From Lycorma delicatula (Eukaryota; Arthropoda; Insecta; Hemiptera; Fulgoridae), in NCBI RefSeq assembly GCF_047948215.1, contig NC_134455.1, positions 296,459,647-296,523,646 of the forward strand: a stretch of DNA of 64,000 bases, read 5' to 3'. Positions 1-12,856 of the stretch are shown here, piece after piece. The notes under the pieces are model-generated. The model had not been told where the DNA came from. It made no database searches and worked only from the letters and a program-made list of their open reading frames with translations. Each line of letters starts with the position of its first letter. The first letter of the stretch is position 1. A program made the position numbers and the translations under genes.

Positions 1-2637
1 TATTATGTATGTACACTCAATCACATTCGTTTGTGCGTGTGTGCGCACGCATACTTAATACAAAAGAGGGATACATTCAGAAAAACGTGTGTACGCACGA
101 GAACTTACCGGATTATGAACAAATAATACGTAAATTTTGTACACATTTGCCTTTTATCATTTCGTTCAGTAAATCTAAAAATTAATGTTTTTATTATTTA
201 ATATTGATGTAATGGACGGTTAGCATAAGACCGGTTTGTATAGCGGCTAGAAAATTCGTTAATAAGCCAAAAATTTCACCCGACTTCCCTTTTGAATGAA
301 ATTTTCACTTAACAAAATGTAGATAAAGTCCACATGTATAGTAGATTTTGCTTAATTTCTGAATTTTACCTAATAATTGGCGCTCGTAGGTAGTGATCTC
401 ATGATTTTATACCCAGCCAAAGTCCATTTCTAAGCGGGCAAGGAATAGGAAATGTGAGGAAATAGAACCGCTTCTTATTCGAACAAATTTTTACTTTGTA
501 ATAATTTTTCTTAAGGTAAGAAGTAAGATAGAGTTCAATACCTCTGAACCTTTTAATACTCGTAGAGATGATAACAACCACAATAGTGTGTCGGCCGATC
601 CGATTAATGAAATTTTAATATTTTTTTCATGTTTCCTTTTTATATTTTATTAAGTATGTTATTTACAAATTAATTAAAGCTTTTGAAATTAAGCCAAAAG
701 GTTTAAAGCCAAAGTTATTAACATGCAATATCTGGTCATTGTTGCAAATTTGGTTGCGTTGTTGCTGTTACCATCATCGTTGTAATTATTATTACTGTTA
801 TTTCTAATCAATGTTTATAATTTTAAATAATTATTTGGGAATTACGGCTAGTATTGTAAGTAAAACTTAGTTTTTTCAATTTATTATTTTTTCCAAAAAT
901 GAATTACCCTAGAAGTATAACATATATATTTATGTTATATAAATATGAACGTATGTATCTCGTTAAATACACATAAATGTCATGTGTATTTAAATACAGG
1001 TACTTATGAAAAATTAATTTTATCTTAATGTTTCATAAAGTAACCGAAAAAAAATTCTTATTCGACGTAAATTATACGCATAAATGAAGGTTCATGATTT
1101 ACGTTTTATATCTTCTGAAATTAGTCTTACGTCAGAAATAACCTTTCAGTCGTAGCATTCTTAACGCGTTTAAGTTGAACATAGATGTATTTTTAATATA
1201 CGTATTTTTGACATTTTAATTAGGCCTTTTTTTGCGGGTAAAAAATTTCTAGTAAAAATTCGTTTACATTTGTAGTTCTCATTGAATTAATATATGAATT
1301 TATCCATGCGTAATATAAACGTACTTATGTCGTGTGACTTTGTAGACTCCTACTTCGTTTTACTTTACGAAATGAAAGCCTACAAAGTCAAAAACGTTTT
1401 GTGAAATTTCTTAGTTGCACTGGTACATATATGGATGGATTATATATTTTGTTTATTATTGTTCTTATTTTTTCTTACTGCTTGGTATACAAGTGGAAGT
1501 TTAATCAACTGTATTTCCTTGATGTTAAATAAATATTATTGTATAAGCGCAGCGGTAGTAACATTTAATTTAAACTGCAACTGATTTGCAAAATTAATAA
1601 TTAAAAAAAAGAAAAGGACGTAAACTAAAATAAGTTAACAATTATGAACTAATCACTAAATAAAGGAATTTCTTCCCTTAACACCAAGTAAAATGATTTT
1701 ACGTTTGTCAATCGTGCTTTTTTCTAAAGTCGAATCTGTCTGTCTAATTTTAACACTGATATTGAATTATCTCTATTAGTGTTGTTATATATGACTACAT
1801 GAAAAAATCAGCCATTTCTGTTTTTGTGAATGAGGAATTTGTATTGCTTGACAAAGTTAACTTACAAACAAGCTGCCTAGAGATCTAAACTTTATTTATT
1901 TTTAATCGGTATTCACTGGTCCATAAAACAAATAATATACCATCACATAATATGTAATCTTTATTACACGCTGATATGTTATTTTCTTACTACATTTGTT
2001 TTTAAATGGTTTTCGTGTTAACGTATAAAATGCACTGTTGTCAATATGAAATTAATTATATTTTATTTTTTTAAATTAATGATTTCGTTTAAATTTTAAT
2101 TTAATTAAATATAAAATAAAAGTGTACCGTATAACCAGTATACATGTAAACGACAAAGTAATATTTAATTTATAAAAATAATTTTAAAACTCTGCTTTTA
2201 TATTAACGATTTATGTAATTATAATCTAATCACAAAAATTCAATAAAAATCACTATATAGTACTAATCTTTGTGGCTCTAGTACAACGTAAACGGGATTC
2301 GATTTTGCTCCTTGTTTGCTTTGTTAAGCAGTACAGTATTTCGTGATATAAATAAGATAATTACTGGGTTTTTTTTTGTGTATAGTTAAGTTATTGTATG
2401 CGTTGTTTTAAATTACATTGATTTTGTTGAGTTAAACACCGTCGTTTTTCAGATGACATTATTTAAATAATCACTGGAATATACATAATGTGGAGCTGTG
2501 ACATTAGTAATCACCATGCTCTATTCGCCCTCGTGAAAGTCCGTTTATAACAAATGACAGATTAAAGAAATTTTCAAGATGATTCTGGTTGAAAGAATAT
2601 ACGTACATACACATTTACATATATTCTTAATATGTAC
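1..2637. other. AT-rich sequence without recognisable gene
   Basis: I see no coding region or known repeat here. The first 60 bases carry a short purine-pyrimidine alternating GT/GC stretch. Short open frames such as the one at 399-581 on the minus strand have no recognisable motif and a composition like the surrounding sequence. Confidence 0.6.
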
Positions 2638-2945
2638 GTTGAAATCTGTTCAACTAGTGAACAGTAGCAACCCTCCAATAAGGGTTGCTAATACTCACTC
2701 GGCTCAATGAGGTGAGAATGATATGTAGGACATGTAAATGAGGTGTAGTCTCGTACAGACTCAGGCCGACCGTACCTAAGATTTGTGATTATTTGAACCT
2801 CAAACACCAAATTACACCGGTATTCACTGTCTAATATTCAAATCCGTGTAAAAGTAACTAACTTTTACTAAGATTTGAACCTCAGTACCTTCGACTTCGA
2901 AAATCATCTGTTAAATAAGTGATTTGCGACGACGAGTTTACCCTA
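2638..2945 (-). repeat. tRNA-derived SINE, family B, long-tail variant
   Basis: The minus strand carries a SINE related to the copy at 23262-23532. Both contain the same body, with a box-B-like stretch near the higher-coordinate end, a central part ending in a run similar to GTCTGTACGAGACTACACC, and the same far end similar to TTCACTAGTTGAACAGATT. Much of the roughly 300 bp aligns by eye, with indels. The tRNA-like head is decayed. The copy at 11222-11370 has the same body but a different tail. No target duplication was identified. Confidence 0.75.
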
Positions 2946-5179
2946 GTCCTAGGTCTAAGTGGTCTATACTTTTAGAGATTTCAGTATTTCACGCAATATG
3001 TAAGTGGCAGATTTTAAATCTCGATTTCTAGTTTAGCTGGTGAAATATAAGATGTGGTCATTACCTCAAAGATATCTGCCCAGAAATTAACAAGAGCGTT
3101 GGTTTGTCTTTTACTCAGAAAAAAGTTACAACATTACGCTGTAATACATACATATAAACAGTGATAAGCAACAATTCTAATAAGCATTATCTATATGCAT
3201 AATATATTCTTATTTAAGCACGTTTATATTTTAATAAACTAAATGTGGAACGGACAGGTGTGTTTCTGGTTACGGTTCTGTAATATCCGTTGATATTGTC
3301 ATGTATATAATATCTTATGGAGATCAAAGCGTACATATAAAGAATTTTGTAATTTCTACAACTTACGTTCTGTTTAAATTCACCGCTCGTTGTTTATAAA
3401 ATGTTTAAATTTTTAAAATAAAAATTTGTTAAGCCAACATTCACCACAATAAAAATGCATTATAATAAAATTATTTGTTAGAACACCGTTACTGGATGAA
3501 GATGAAAGGCAGCGAAAGAGATTGCGGCGTTTTAGAGTTCATAAAATGTTAAAAGAGGAAAAAACGGAAAAAATTGAAGGAGAAGATAGGACGCTATATA
3601 AAGAATTACTAAGCGATGAAAAAAATGTAATTATAACTAAATGAGCCGCTGTCAGTTTAGCTTCATTAATGAAATAATACGCCTTTTATAAGAAAGTGTA
3701 ATTCAGTGTTCTAACAAGCACTGATACCCTGCAAAAAGTAACTAACAGTTTGTTTAAGGATATCATGATACGTTTTAAAACTATTTCATAATTATAATGA
3801 ACCTCTTTTAACCCAACTACTTACCGACCAGTTTGCGGAAAAACCGTAATGCCTTGAAAATATTACTTTTTAATGCGATTTTTATAAGTTAGAGCAACAA
3901 TACTGCGTTTGTCGTTATTTAACAACCGATTTAATTCTAATTTTCAGCTGTACTGCACAATACACGTTCTTCATCTCGGTATTATTATATTTTTTCTCGC
4001 TACGATCCTTTAATCAATTATAATAACTTCTTTATTTATTTTTTACTTAAAAATATTTTTGCTGTGAATGAAATGTGAATAATGCAGTAAAAATGATATA
4101 TTTATAAGTACAAATCAATAAATTAATACAGCAACCTAGGAGAGCATAAAATACTATAATGGTAACAGAGGCATCTGCAAAATTAATGAGGTTAAATATT
4201 AAAGAATTTTTTCCAAAGCGGAAATCATACTGGCATGACACTATTAGTGCATGAAAGTATAAATCTACATTGAGTTACGTTTTATGGTTTCCGTTAAAAC
4301 TTTACTCTTTCAATGTTGGGGATAAATAAATTCCCTCTAGGTGGAATTTCCCCACGATTTTGTATGTACGTTTCGTTTTTTTTGTAAAACGACATTTTAA
4401 AAATCAGAGGGTAAACTGGGTAAACTACAATGAATTGTTTAAAATCCTTTCTCTTCAGAAATTTTAGTGCTGTTTTATACGTCAGTTAGAATAAAAATAG
4501 ATCAAACACTTTATTAATGACTTTTTATCAAAAATAATATATATATATATTTTTTTAATAAATAGTCGATAGGTTGAATGAACTGTACAAAAGAGTTACT
4601 GGAAAAAATTAACTATGAATATGTTGAAGAAACGTTTTATTACAATCTAATAAAAAGATGAAATATGCGTTTCGATTGTTAACATAAACACTTGTTAGTG
4701 GATTACTAAAAAGGGATTTAAAAACGGATAGTTACGTACGGTGTAATATAAATTTAAACGCTTTCCTGCGTCTATTAAATTTGAAACAAAAAATAGAAAC
4801 ATAAAATAATTTACATCGTAGATATTATTAGTTCATTCAGAAAGCAAAAACGTCTACTTACAGTATATCTTACGGTACCGCACTTTTTATTTTTTATTAT
4901 ATATAGTATTACTCTAAAGGAATTACATTATAAAAATGTACTTTACATTATATGATATTTTTTAATTAATATTTTAATATTAAAATGCGCATGTACTTAT
5001 TTATTTACATTCTTTTTGAAGTTCTTGTTTAATGTGGTTATTAATAATTAAATTAATCATATATATATAAATATTTATTTGTGAATGAGTACATTACTTC
5101 TACTAACGTGATGTATTATTTTAATAAAATGCTTAACATTTAAATTTTGAAAGTTCATAGTTTAGGATAGACTAAACTA
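2946..5179. other. AT-rich sequence without recognisable gene
   Basis: Nothing recognisable as a gene was seen. A purine-rich stretch at 3490-3640 reads as a short charged peptide in one frame but is too short and isolated to support a gene. A short AT microsatellite lies near 4536-4552. Confidence 0.6.
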
Positions 5180-5315
5180 CAGTGTCCCATAAGTTTTCAG
5201 AAATAGAATACATAAAATACCTAATAATAATAATAAATACATAAAAGTAAACGAAAATAGTTTTCATTAAAAAAATATTTATTTTTCCTACGTGTGGAAA
5301 CTTATGGGACACCTG
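5180..5315. mobile_element. Mariner-like MITE with TA target duplication
   Basis: A 136-bp element with terminal inverted repeats of about 22 bp. The left end reads CAGTGTCCCATAAGTTTTCA and the right end, reverse-complemented, reads CAGGTGTCCCATAAGTTTCC. Both ends are flanked by TA (5178-5179 and 5316-5317), as expected for Tc1/mariner-type integration. The interior is AT-rich and non-coding, so any movement would have needed a transposase from elsewhere. The arms are still nearly identical, so the copy is among the better-preserved elements here. Confidence 0.85.
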
Positions 5316-8300
5316 TAGATTAGTAATTGTTTTTTATTATCTTTTTTTTTTCTTATTAAGCTAAGAATTTTTCAATTTTTATCAGAAATTATCGTAATAG
5401 TCTTCATTTATTGTAAAAATTAGAGGTATTTTCGGTGAAACTACACAGTTTTCGCTAGCTGTAACAGGTTGCAGACGTGTTTATCTGTACAGTGTGACGG
5501 TGTAAAGAACTTTTTACTGTGTTAAAACTTACAGGATTTAAACTTTCAAGTTATATAAGAAAAGTTTGATTTTTTAATATCGTAATAGTGTGTATTTATA
5601 ACTTATAGAAACATTCTTATTTCCTGTAATCGTAGGAAATTTGATGAGTTTTCTTTCCCTTATTTCTTAGCTGATCGTGGTATTTTTTCGTCGTTAAAAT
5701 TTTCAGGTATTTGTTTTATAAAACAAATAAGGTGTCACTTACTTATTAATTAGTAAATACTAATACTTTTAATTAGTAAAAACATAATTTGATTCCATTA
5801 ATATTTTTAAGCGATCTCTAAAAATAATAAAAGTTAGAGAAAGAAAGCTTTATTCTTAGAACGTAATGTTTTTATTACATAAAATAATGTCAAAAATGGT
5901 ACTTGTGTTATTCCCCGATTAAAAAAAGTAACTGCTTCAGAATTTGCCGAGAAAATTTGAGAAGTTGTTGGAAGAGATATTTTTTGATCTGAATTTTATT
6001 ACGAAGTACAAAATTATTGAATGATAAAAAGAAGTAGTAACAGTTCATATTAATAGAAATAATCATTTTATGAAATAATATCGATATAAGTATGCGAATA
6101 TTAATAAAGCCGGTACAAAAAAAAAAGAAATAAAATAAATTCAAACAAAATTACAATTTTTAGAGTTAATTGAAAGATATTTCAGCATAAGTATATACTT
6201 AAAATAGGCATATAAAATTCAGGTATATCTGTTTCTATAATTTAATAATATAGGTTACTAAAACAAGTTCTCAGATGTTTGTACGATGCGGATAAATATG
6301 ATTCATGTTGACCGTTTTTTAATAGATAAGAATTTTAAATATAGTATTTAATTAGTATCATTTGAAAACTCATTAACAATGGAATTGTTATTTCTGCAAG
6401 AGGAAATCTTTTAAATTATTTTTAATATATTAGTTGAAAGATCTTTTATATTGTTAGGTTAATTGATTAAAAATAATAATAAAAGTGTAATAATAAGATC
6501 CCTACTTGTTACTAAACGTTTTTTTAACATTTCTTACTCTTTTATGAGTAGTAAATAAGTTACTAACTTAATATTATCATAGTTATTGTTACTTTTTATC
6601 TTACACACGCATACACATTGATATGTATATATATCAGAATTTCCAAGTAATTTTTTAAGTTTAATGAATTAAATGTAAGTTTAGATTGCCTGCTTTTGTC
6701 GAGCTAGAAGGATGCGGAACGTTTTGTAACCTCAGGATATTATTTAGTCCTTGAATAATCGGTAAGGATGGAAACATCAAGTTTTCATCCTTTCCGTGAC
6801 TGTTTTCTTTCTGTTTAACTCAAAATTATTTAATATATTTATGCATTTGAAATGTTCTGAAATTGTTTGGTAGTAAAATTTTATTTAGTTATTTTTTTTT
6901 TTTTTATTACCTTAATAACTTTTGTAATTTTTTCCTATATTGTACTAATATCTAAAGAATTACCTTAAAAGATTTTTTAATTACTCGTATTTTAAGTAGG
7001 CTTACGGTTATTTTAACATTTAAGTAAGTTTTTATAGGCTAACAAGATTCATGCCGACGGGTAGATTTTGCTTTTGCGGTCATAGTTACCTTTTTATAAA
7101 TATAGTGACATTTAATTATGAGTAATAGAATAAATATTACATTAATTACATTTGTTTTTAATATTTCATTTAGAAAGGTACAAAAAGTATTAAATGATTC
7201 TGGTTTTCTCCTAATATCTTAATTAAATTTTTCAAATTTTTAATAATTATTTTAATCACACGAAAACTGTATTTGAATTTAAATGTTTTTCCTCGTTTCA
7301 TTGATTTTTGTAATAGAAATTATCCTAATAATAAATACAAATATACATAAAAATATTTCCGTACTCTAGAGAATGCAGTGTAATTAAGATCGTTTTGTTT
7401 TTATTAATTTAATACGTTGTTCAACTGGAGTGTGTTGACGTAGTATCTATTAATATAAATAATATGTCGTTGTTATTTATATAAAATATAATAACTTTTT
7501 ACAGTAACGTAGAATCAGTCTAATAAATAACATATTTGTTTTCATAAATATCGATTTACTCATTAGCTATTCCTGTATTAACATATTAAAATCTTGTTAC
7601 ACTTTTTTTAACCGCTGATTATATGAAAGAAAATTACTTTCCAGTTTCTTTAACGTTTTCATAATATCAGCGCTTTTATTAGAAAGTTTTAAACCTTTTG
7701 TGTTAAAGAAACGAAGATTGTTTCATCTTAATAATAACATTTCAGAACTGCAGAATAATTACGAAGGATTTTAATTTTCAGTTGTAAGAAAAAATAAATT
7801 TATATAAGTTATTCTTTTTATAGAAAAAACTTAAATTTCATTTAAGATCCTTGAATTTGTAACTTTAACCGCATTTTATAATGTATTAACGTTTTTTCTA
7901 ATTGTAAATCCGAAATACATTCCCCTTTAAAGTCATAACGAAAGCTCCTGAAATGAAAATAAGGAGAAATAAAATAGTTTTTTTTTTGAGACTTTTTTAA
8001 TTACTGTATGTAAATAGAAGTCTAGACCTAAAGATTTCTTAAAATAAGGAATAGTCAGGTTTAAATTTATTCAATTAGAATTCTGTACAAAAGAGTACTC
8101 GAGTACAATTAATTAAGAAATAAATACCTAGAATTAGAATTAGTTTAAGTTGTTCGTACGTAAATGTTCAACTTGTTACCATTGAATGGGTGTCAACATC
8201 CATTTAACGCTAATTTTCCGTTATCCATGTATAAAGTTCTTGCGTGTTTTACGTAGTTTAACTAAAGCGTTATTTTTATTTTATTTTAATATACTTTTTA

Positions 8301-9090
8301 TTCCTGTAGACTTTAATTTGTTTTTTTTTGTTTTTTTTTTTTTATTATTTAATGATTCTTAAGTGCAGGCGATCTAGAGTCCTAAATATTGTTTTACCTT
8401 CCGTTTAATGTAAAATAAGATTTAAAATAAATCCGTTTATTAAATTTTATATGTCGTATCTTTTATCTTTATTTTTTTTTTAAATCCATTATAATCTCCC
8501 TTATTAAACCTTTAAGTCCATTTCATTTCATGAGATCACTATCGGTCATCCTTGCGAAATATTTTTTACTTGTTCATCAAACTTATTTATAAATTTTTAG
8601 CATTTTGTTAGCTGAATATTTTTTGATTACTCTGAGATTGTCTATAACTTCAGTAAAAATAATTAGGTTAACAGATAAAATAATTATATCCGATATGAAT
8701 TCCAAGTCACTTCCGAAACGGACATAACAACCCTATAGAATAATAATCCTCATATAGAATAATGTAATCCGCTTCAGGATTACTAACGGTTAAGTCAGCC
8801 GATACTAAAGGTTACGTGAGGGTTTTGTTATTTATGACGATTGTTTGTTATCTATGTTTGTGAATATTAGAAGTTTTATTTTTGGCAAGAAGAGACATAT
8901 TCAAATGTAATAAAACGCCTAATAAATTTAAATTGTGTGCATCGGTTTAGTGTATGTGTATTATTGTATATTTCTGTGTGTTTGAAAATCTGATACTGTT
9001 GTTTGTTGACACTAAACATTTTTTTATGAATAAGCTGAATTTCTGGTTTATTATTAATAATGTATCCGTGATACTTTATATATAAGATTT
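5316..9090. other. AT-rich sequence without recognisable gene
   Basis: Very AT-rich, with many poly-T and poly-A runs. The small open frames here (for example 5908-6144 and 8876-9133 on the minus strand) have no recognisable domain and residue composition expected of AT-rich non-coding DNA. Confidence 0.55.
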
Positions 9091-9640
9091 TTGGTGAATA
9101 CCATATCAATCTATTTCTGTGAAGCGCTTTCATGTTGGTCGTATTTTTTTTTTTTTTTTAGCTGTTATGTTAAACATAATCCGTGTTATGTTTATATATT
9201 ACATATATGTTTTGATTTGTGTATTTTTTATTTATATTATGCTGGAACTTGTCAATCGGAGGGTGTTTATTTTTATTTCTCTTTTACGTAGGTTATTTAA
9301 TAGTGTAAGTGAGTTCTTCCATGTGTTCTTTTAACACAGGATGTAGAATAGTCCCTGTATCGTGGTTCTATGAGATGAATGTTTATGCGAGTTTGGAAGA
9401 TTCCAGATGTTCAAAATTAGTGTGTCTGTTATTCTCGGTTTTTTTTTTTTTTGGTGTGTATTTTGATGACGTGGTTGAATTTGTCTTTAATGGTAGAGAG
9501 TCTGTTGGTCTGCTATGTTCAAGTAACTGTTAACTTATTTTAAGGTGTCTAATACATTTATATGAAAAAGTGTTTACATGTTTGACATTATTATGCGTGT
9601 ATTACTTTACAAGTTTTTTGTTTTTCAGTACATGTATTTG
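9091..9640. other. Strand-asymmetric G/T-rich tract, unidentified
   Basis: The plus strand is strongly enriched in G and T. Overlapping plus-strand open frames are hydrophobic simply because of T-rich codons. Read on the minus strand, the same stretch gives lysine-, threonine- and asparagine-rich peptide interrupted by stops, which could be an old retroelement reading frame. No motif identifies a family, so I do not call a gene. Confidence 0.4.
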
Positions 9641-11221
9641 TATTGTGTATTATTATTACTATTATTAGACATCGGCTACGGTGTTTGTAACAGGCGGCTC
9701 GAAGGAAAGCATCAGAATGTTTTATAAATATATTTAAAGTAATTTTGTTTTGTGTTAGTTTCTAATATATTTATTATATCTGGAATAAACTGTCCTAGAA
9801 CGAGTTAAGAATGGTGAGTTTTGATTTACTGAAACGTTTAAAAGATGCTAATACGGGGTTATGAGGACAAGATAACTACCTCCATGTTTTAAGCGGTAAA
9901 CACCATAATGCGGGTTTCCGTTGCGTATCTCGTGCTCCATTTATTTAAAGTAACGATTGTCTTAGGATAGGAAAAAACTGTTAATAATTTTTTACTTACG
10001 ATTACCAGCATCATAGCTGAGTTGTTAGAAATACAACAAATTGTTGCAATTCTTTGTATTTCAATTTAATTATTAATGTTTTGATGTTTATAAATGTTGT
10101 ATGTTGTTTTACAGCAAAATGTAATGATTGTAGACGACCTGACACAGAACAAAGTCACTCCTAAAAAAAAAAAAAACATAACAAATTCCAATTATAGTTA
10201 GCAGCCGTGCCTGACGTTTTGAGGAGAATGATGATGATGAGTTTTTGTTGGCTTCTTCACTAAGCTGAATATACCGTTGCATATTAGCGTGCCAAGTCCA
10301 GTAAAATGGTTTTATTTAGCTCTACAACTGACACATTCACTCTGTTCACTATACGAACTGACGTTTAATACTCGTAAACATGATTACTCTCAAATAAAAT
10401 AACTCCGTTCACAAATAGAGTAAAGAAATATTAATACACCCTTTCTAGTACACAATAACATATACGTTGTGTCCATTTAATAGGGGTGGTTTTCAAAATA
10501 TAATTGTGGCAAAAACATTAATTTAAGATAATCGATATTCAAATAAACAACTTTATAGGATGTTCGATTTTTAACTTATAATAAAAAACTTATTGATATA
10601 CATTACTTAAGTAATGTACTTATTTTATTCCGTAAATCGACAAAAATATCCGTCATTCATTATTGTAGATAATCTTAATGTTAAAATACGTATTAATTGA
10701 TTAAAACCGAGATGATTTCTTTAAGTTTATGTATTCCTATTTGTAGGATTTACATCTTTATTACAAATAATAATTTTAATTTAAATATTTATAGCTATGA
10801 AATTGTTTCTACTGCTGTGTGCATTTATTCTCCCCGTGCAATTTCCTGTTGATTCTTTACTACTGTGTTGACGATATTGTGGGACAGAACCAGGACCTTT
10901 CTAACTCCACATGGGATCGTTTGAAAGGGAGAAAGATAGAGTTAAAGCCATGTTACTATACCCTTGGGCCTGTCGCCGACAGATTGCCCGATGGAGTTTT
11001 GCACCTGCTCTTATGTACCCCGGCGTTTCTCTTCGCTACATGTTCTTGTTTTTGCCCTGCCGATTACATCTTGGTTTACATTTTCTTTTCTTTCTTTAAT
11101 GTATGAATCTTTTAACAGTTGGGGTTTATTTTAAGCCTGTAATACAATAAAATTAATTGAATTATCCATTTTTTATGCCTGTTAAATTTGCTTAATTTTA
11201 TTAGTACATTAATTTTTAATA
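9641..11221. other. AT-rich sequence with a GC-richer island at 10840-11090
   Basis: Mostly featureless. The island at about 10840-11090 has clearly higher GC and supports two overlapping plus-strand open frames (10819-11106 and 10911-11099). Neither gives a recognisable protein family. The minus strand also gives partially open, basic peptide. It may be an old mobile-element fragment. Confidence 0.4.
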
Positions 11222-11370
11222 TAAATTCGGACATAAGTTCTTTGGTGTTTGGGTTTCAATTAACCCACACATTTCAGGAACGGTGGAACTGAGACTGTAC
11301 AAGACTACACCTCATTTATACTCATACATATCATAATTACCGGAAGCTAAACGTAAAAAAGAAAAAAAAA
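11222..11370 (+). repeat. SINE family B, 5'-truncated, short-tail variant
   Basis: The plus strand carries the body of family B, including GTTTCAATTAACCCACACA and GTACAAGACTACACCTCATT, followed by a tail ending in ACCGGAAGCTAAACG and an A-rich run. The tRNA-like head is missing, as in a 5'-truncated insertion. The tail matches that of the family A SINE at 16613 more than that of the family B copies at 2638 and 23262. Confidence 0.75.
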
Positions 11371-12699
11371 TACATTAAATCGATGATGAACCGATGAATG
11401 AGTCGTTTTTTAATAACTCGCATCGAACGGTTCATTCTGAACGATCGAAAACTTTGTATCTCATACGTGAGATGTGAGTTATTAATTATATTTAAAATGC
11501 CATTCGATAATGATTGTAAAATTAAGCCGGATAAGATTGTAGCCAAAAAAAATTATTAATGTCACTTTTTTAATTAATTTCGTAACATCTTTTTATTGGT
11601 TTTAAATTGTTCACACAACTTGCCGTAAAATTATGGTAACACAGCTTTCTCATTAGTTATAAAATTTAGAAACATAATGTTTTTACAACGAACTAATAAT
11701 TGCGTTGTCACTTCGATTAACTCACCGAATAAAAGAAAGGGATTATTAGTTAATATTTAGCAAAAAATCATGCTTACATGATCGAACATACTATCCGTCA
11801 AAAAATCATATGTATATTTTTTTTAAATGTTTATAAACAGTAAGTAAGAAGAAGCAACTCCAACAAATAAGAGCAAGAAGAAAGAACATCCTTATATGAT
11901 CGAACATACTATCCGTCAAAAAATCATAAGATTTTTCTTAAATGCTTATAAACAACAAATAACAGTAATAATAATTATAAAATAAATTAATAAATTTTAT
12001 TACCGTAATTCATTCATTCAATATCGTAACAAATCTTTAACACAACATAATTAAAACATGTACATAATTATATAGACTATGACATTCCCGTAACGTAAGG
12101 ATTCCAATGCGGGGTCATGCATCTAAATCGGTTCGGCCGTTGAGCTGCTACGATGGAACTAACTTGCATACACATACCCTAAAAACATTACACTCCTTTT
12201 TAGGCAGTCGTGTAAAATTAAATAAGTCTTGTAAAATTATTCCCTTCAGATTCAATTTATGGAATATTGTACAAGAAACGTTATTACAACTCTAATACAC
12301 TTTCCTCTATAACGGATTATTTTTCTTTTGTATTTTTACCATTTTCTGATCTTATAAATGCAGTATATGTATTTAGCTGTTTTTATTACCGAGTGGCATG
12401 AAATTTTTTTTCTAATGGACTCTACATATTGTACATTTGCACGTAATTAAATAAAATTGAAATGTACAAAAAATAGCAAGAAATGAACTCTATTTATATT
12501 AATAAAACAGATTTATTATATTTTAAGTTAAAATTGTATGGCATTGTATAATTTTACAATTAAAATATGATAAAAGAATTTTATTCAGAATTAAAAAGCT
12601 AAAAACTATTATGTGGACTCTTACTCAAAAAATAGTCATAATATATGTTAAATAAATTTAAAAAAATTTACAATCTTTTTTTAATTGATAACAGAAAAT
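11371..12699. other. AT-rich spacer with a local tandem duplication
   Basis: No gene was recognised. The stretch contains the tandem duplication listed separately at 11778-11965. The small open frame at 12107-12295 has no recognisable motif. Confidence 0.5.
11778..11965. repeat. Tandem duplication with 118-bp period
   Basis: The 33-base stretch starting ATGATCGAACATACTATCCG occurs at 11778 and again, without change, at 11896. Both copies are followed by related sequence ending in TTATAAACA. The period is 118 bp and there are two units. Confidence 0.85.
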
Positions 12700-12856
12700 T
12701 GCCGATCTCTATGGCAGAGTAGTAGCGTCTCAGTCTTTCATCCGAAGGTGCTGGGTTTGAGTCCCGGTCAGGTATAACATTTTTCACTCGCTACAAATTT
12801 CCATTCTCAAAGGGCAAAATGGCCAAAGCAGTTGATGCCCGACATCTCAAAAAAAT
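12700..12856 (+). repeat. tRNA-Glu-derived SINE, family A
   Basis: The head begins GCCGATCTCTATGGCAG and holds an A-box-like region and a box B read as GGGTTTGAGTCC, followed by CGGTCAGG as in tRNA-Glu genes. It continues with the family-typical TTTTTCACTCGCTACAAA. The remaining tail (GGCCAAAGCAGTTGATGC to an A-run) differs from the tails of the copies at 16613 and 39091, so this is a distinct subfamily. Confidence 0.8.

Noticed and set aside
399..581. Small minus-strand protein
   Set aside because: No family motif and composition identical to the AT-rich surroundings.
9091..9533. Three hydrophobic plus-strand frames as membrane proteins
   Set aside because: Their Phe/Tyr/Val content follows from T- and G-rich sequence, they overlap one another, and no start context, splice signal or family motif supports them.
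10819..11106. Secreted cysteine-rich peptide gene
   Set aside because: The frame is open and the region GC-richer, but there is no recognisable signal peptide boundary, splice site or family match, and a second overlapping frame is equally open.
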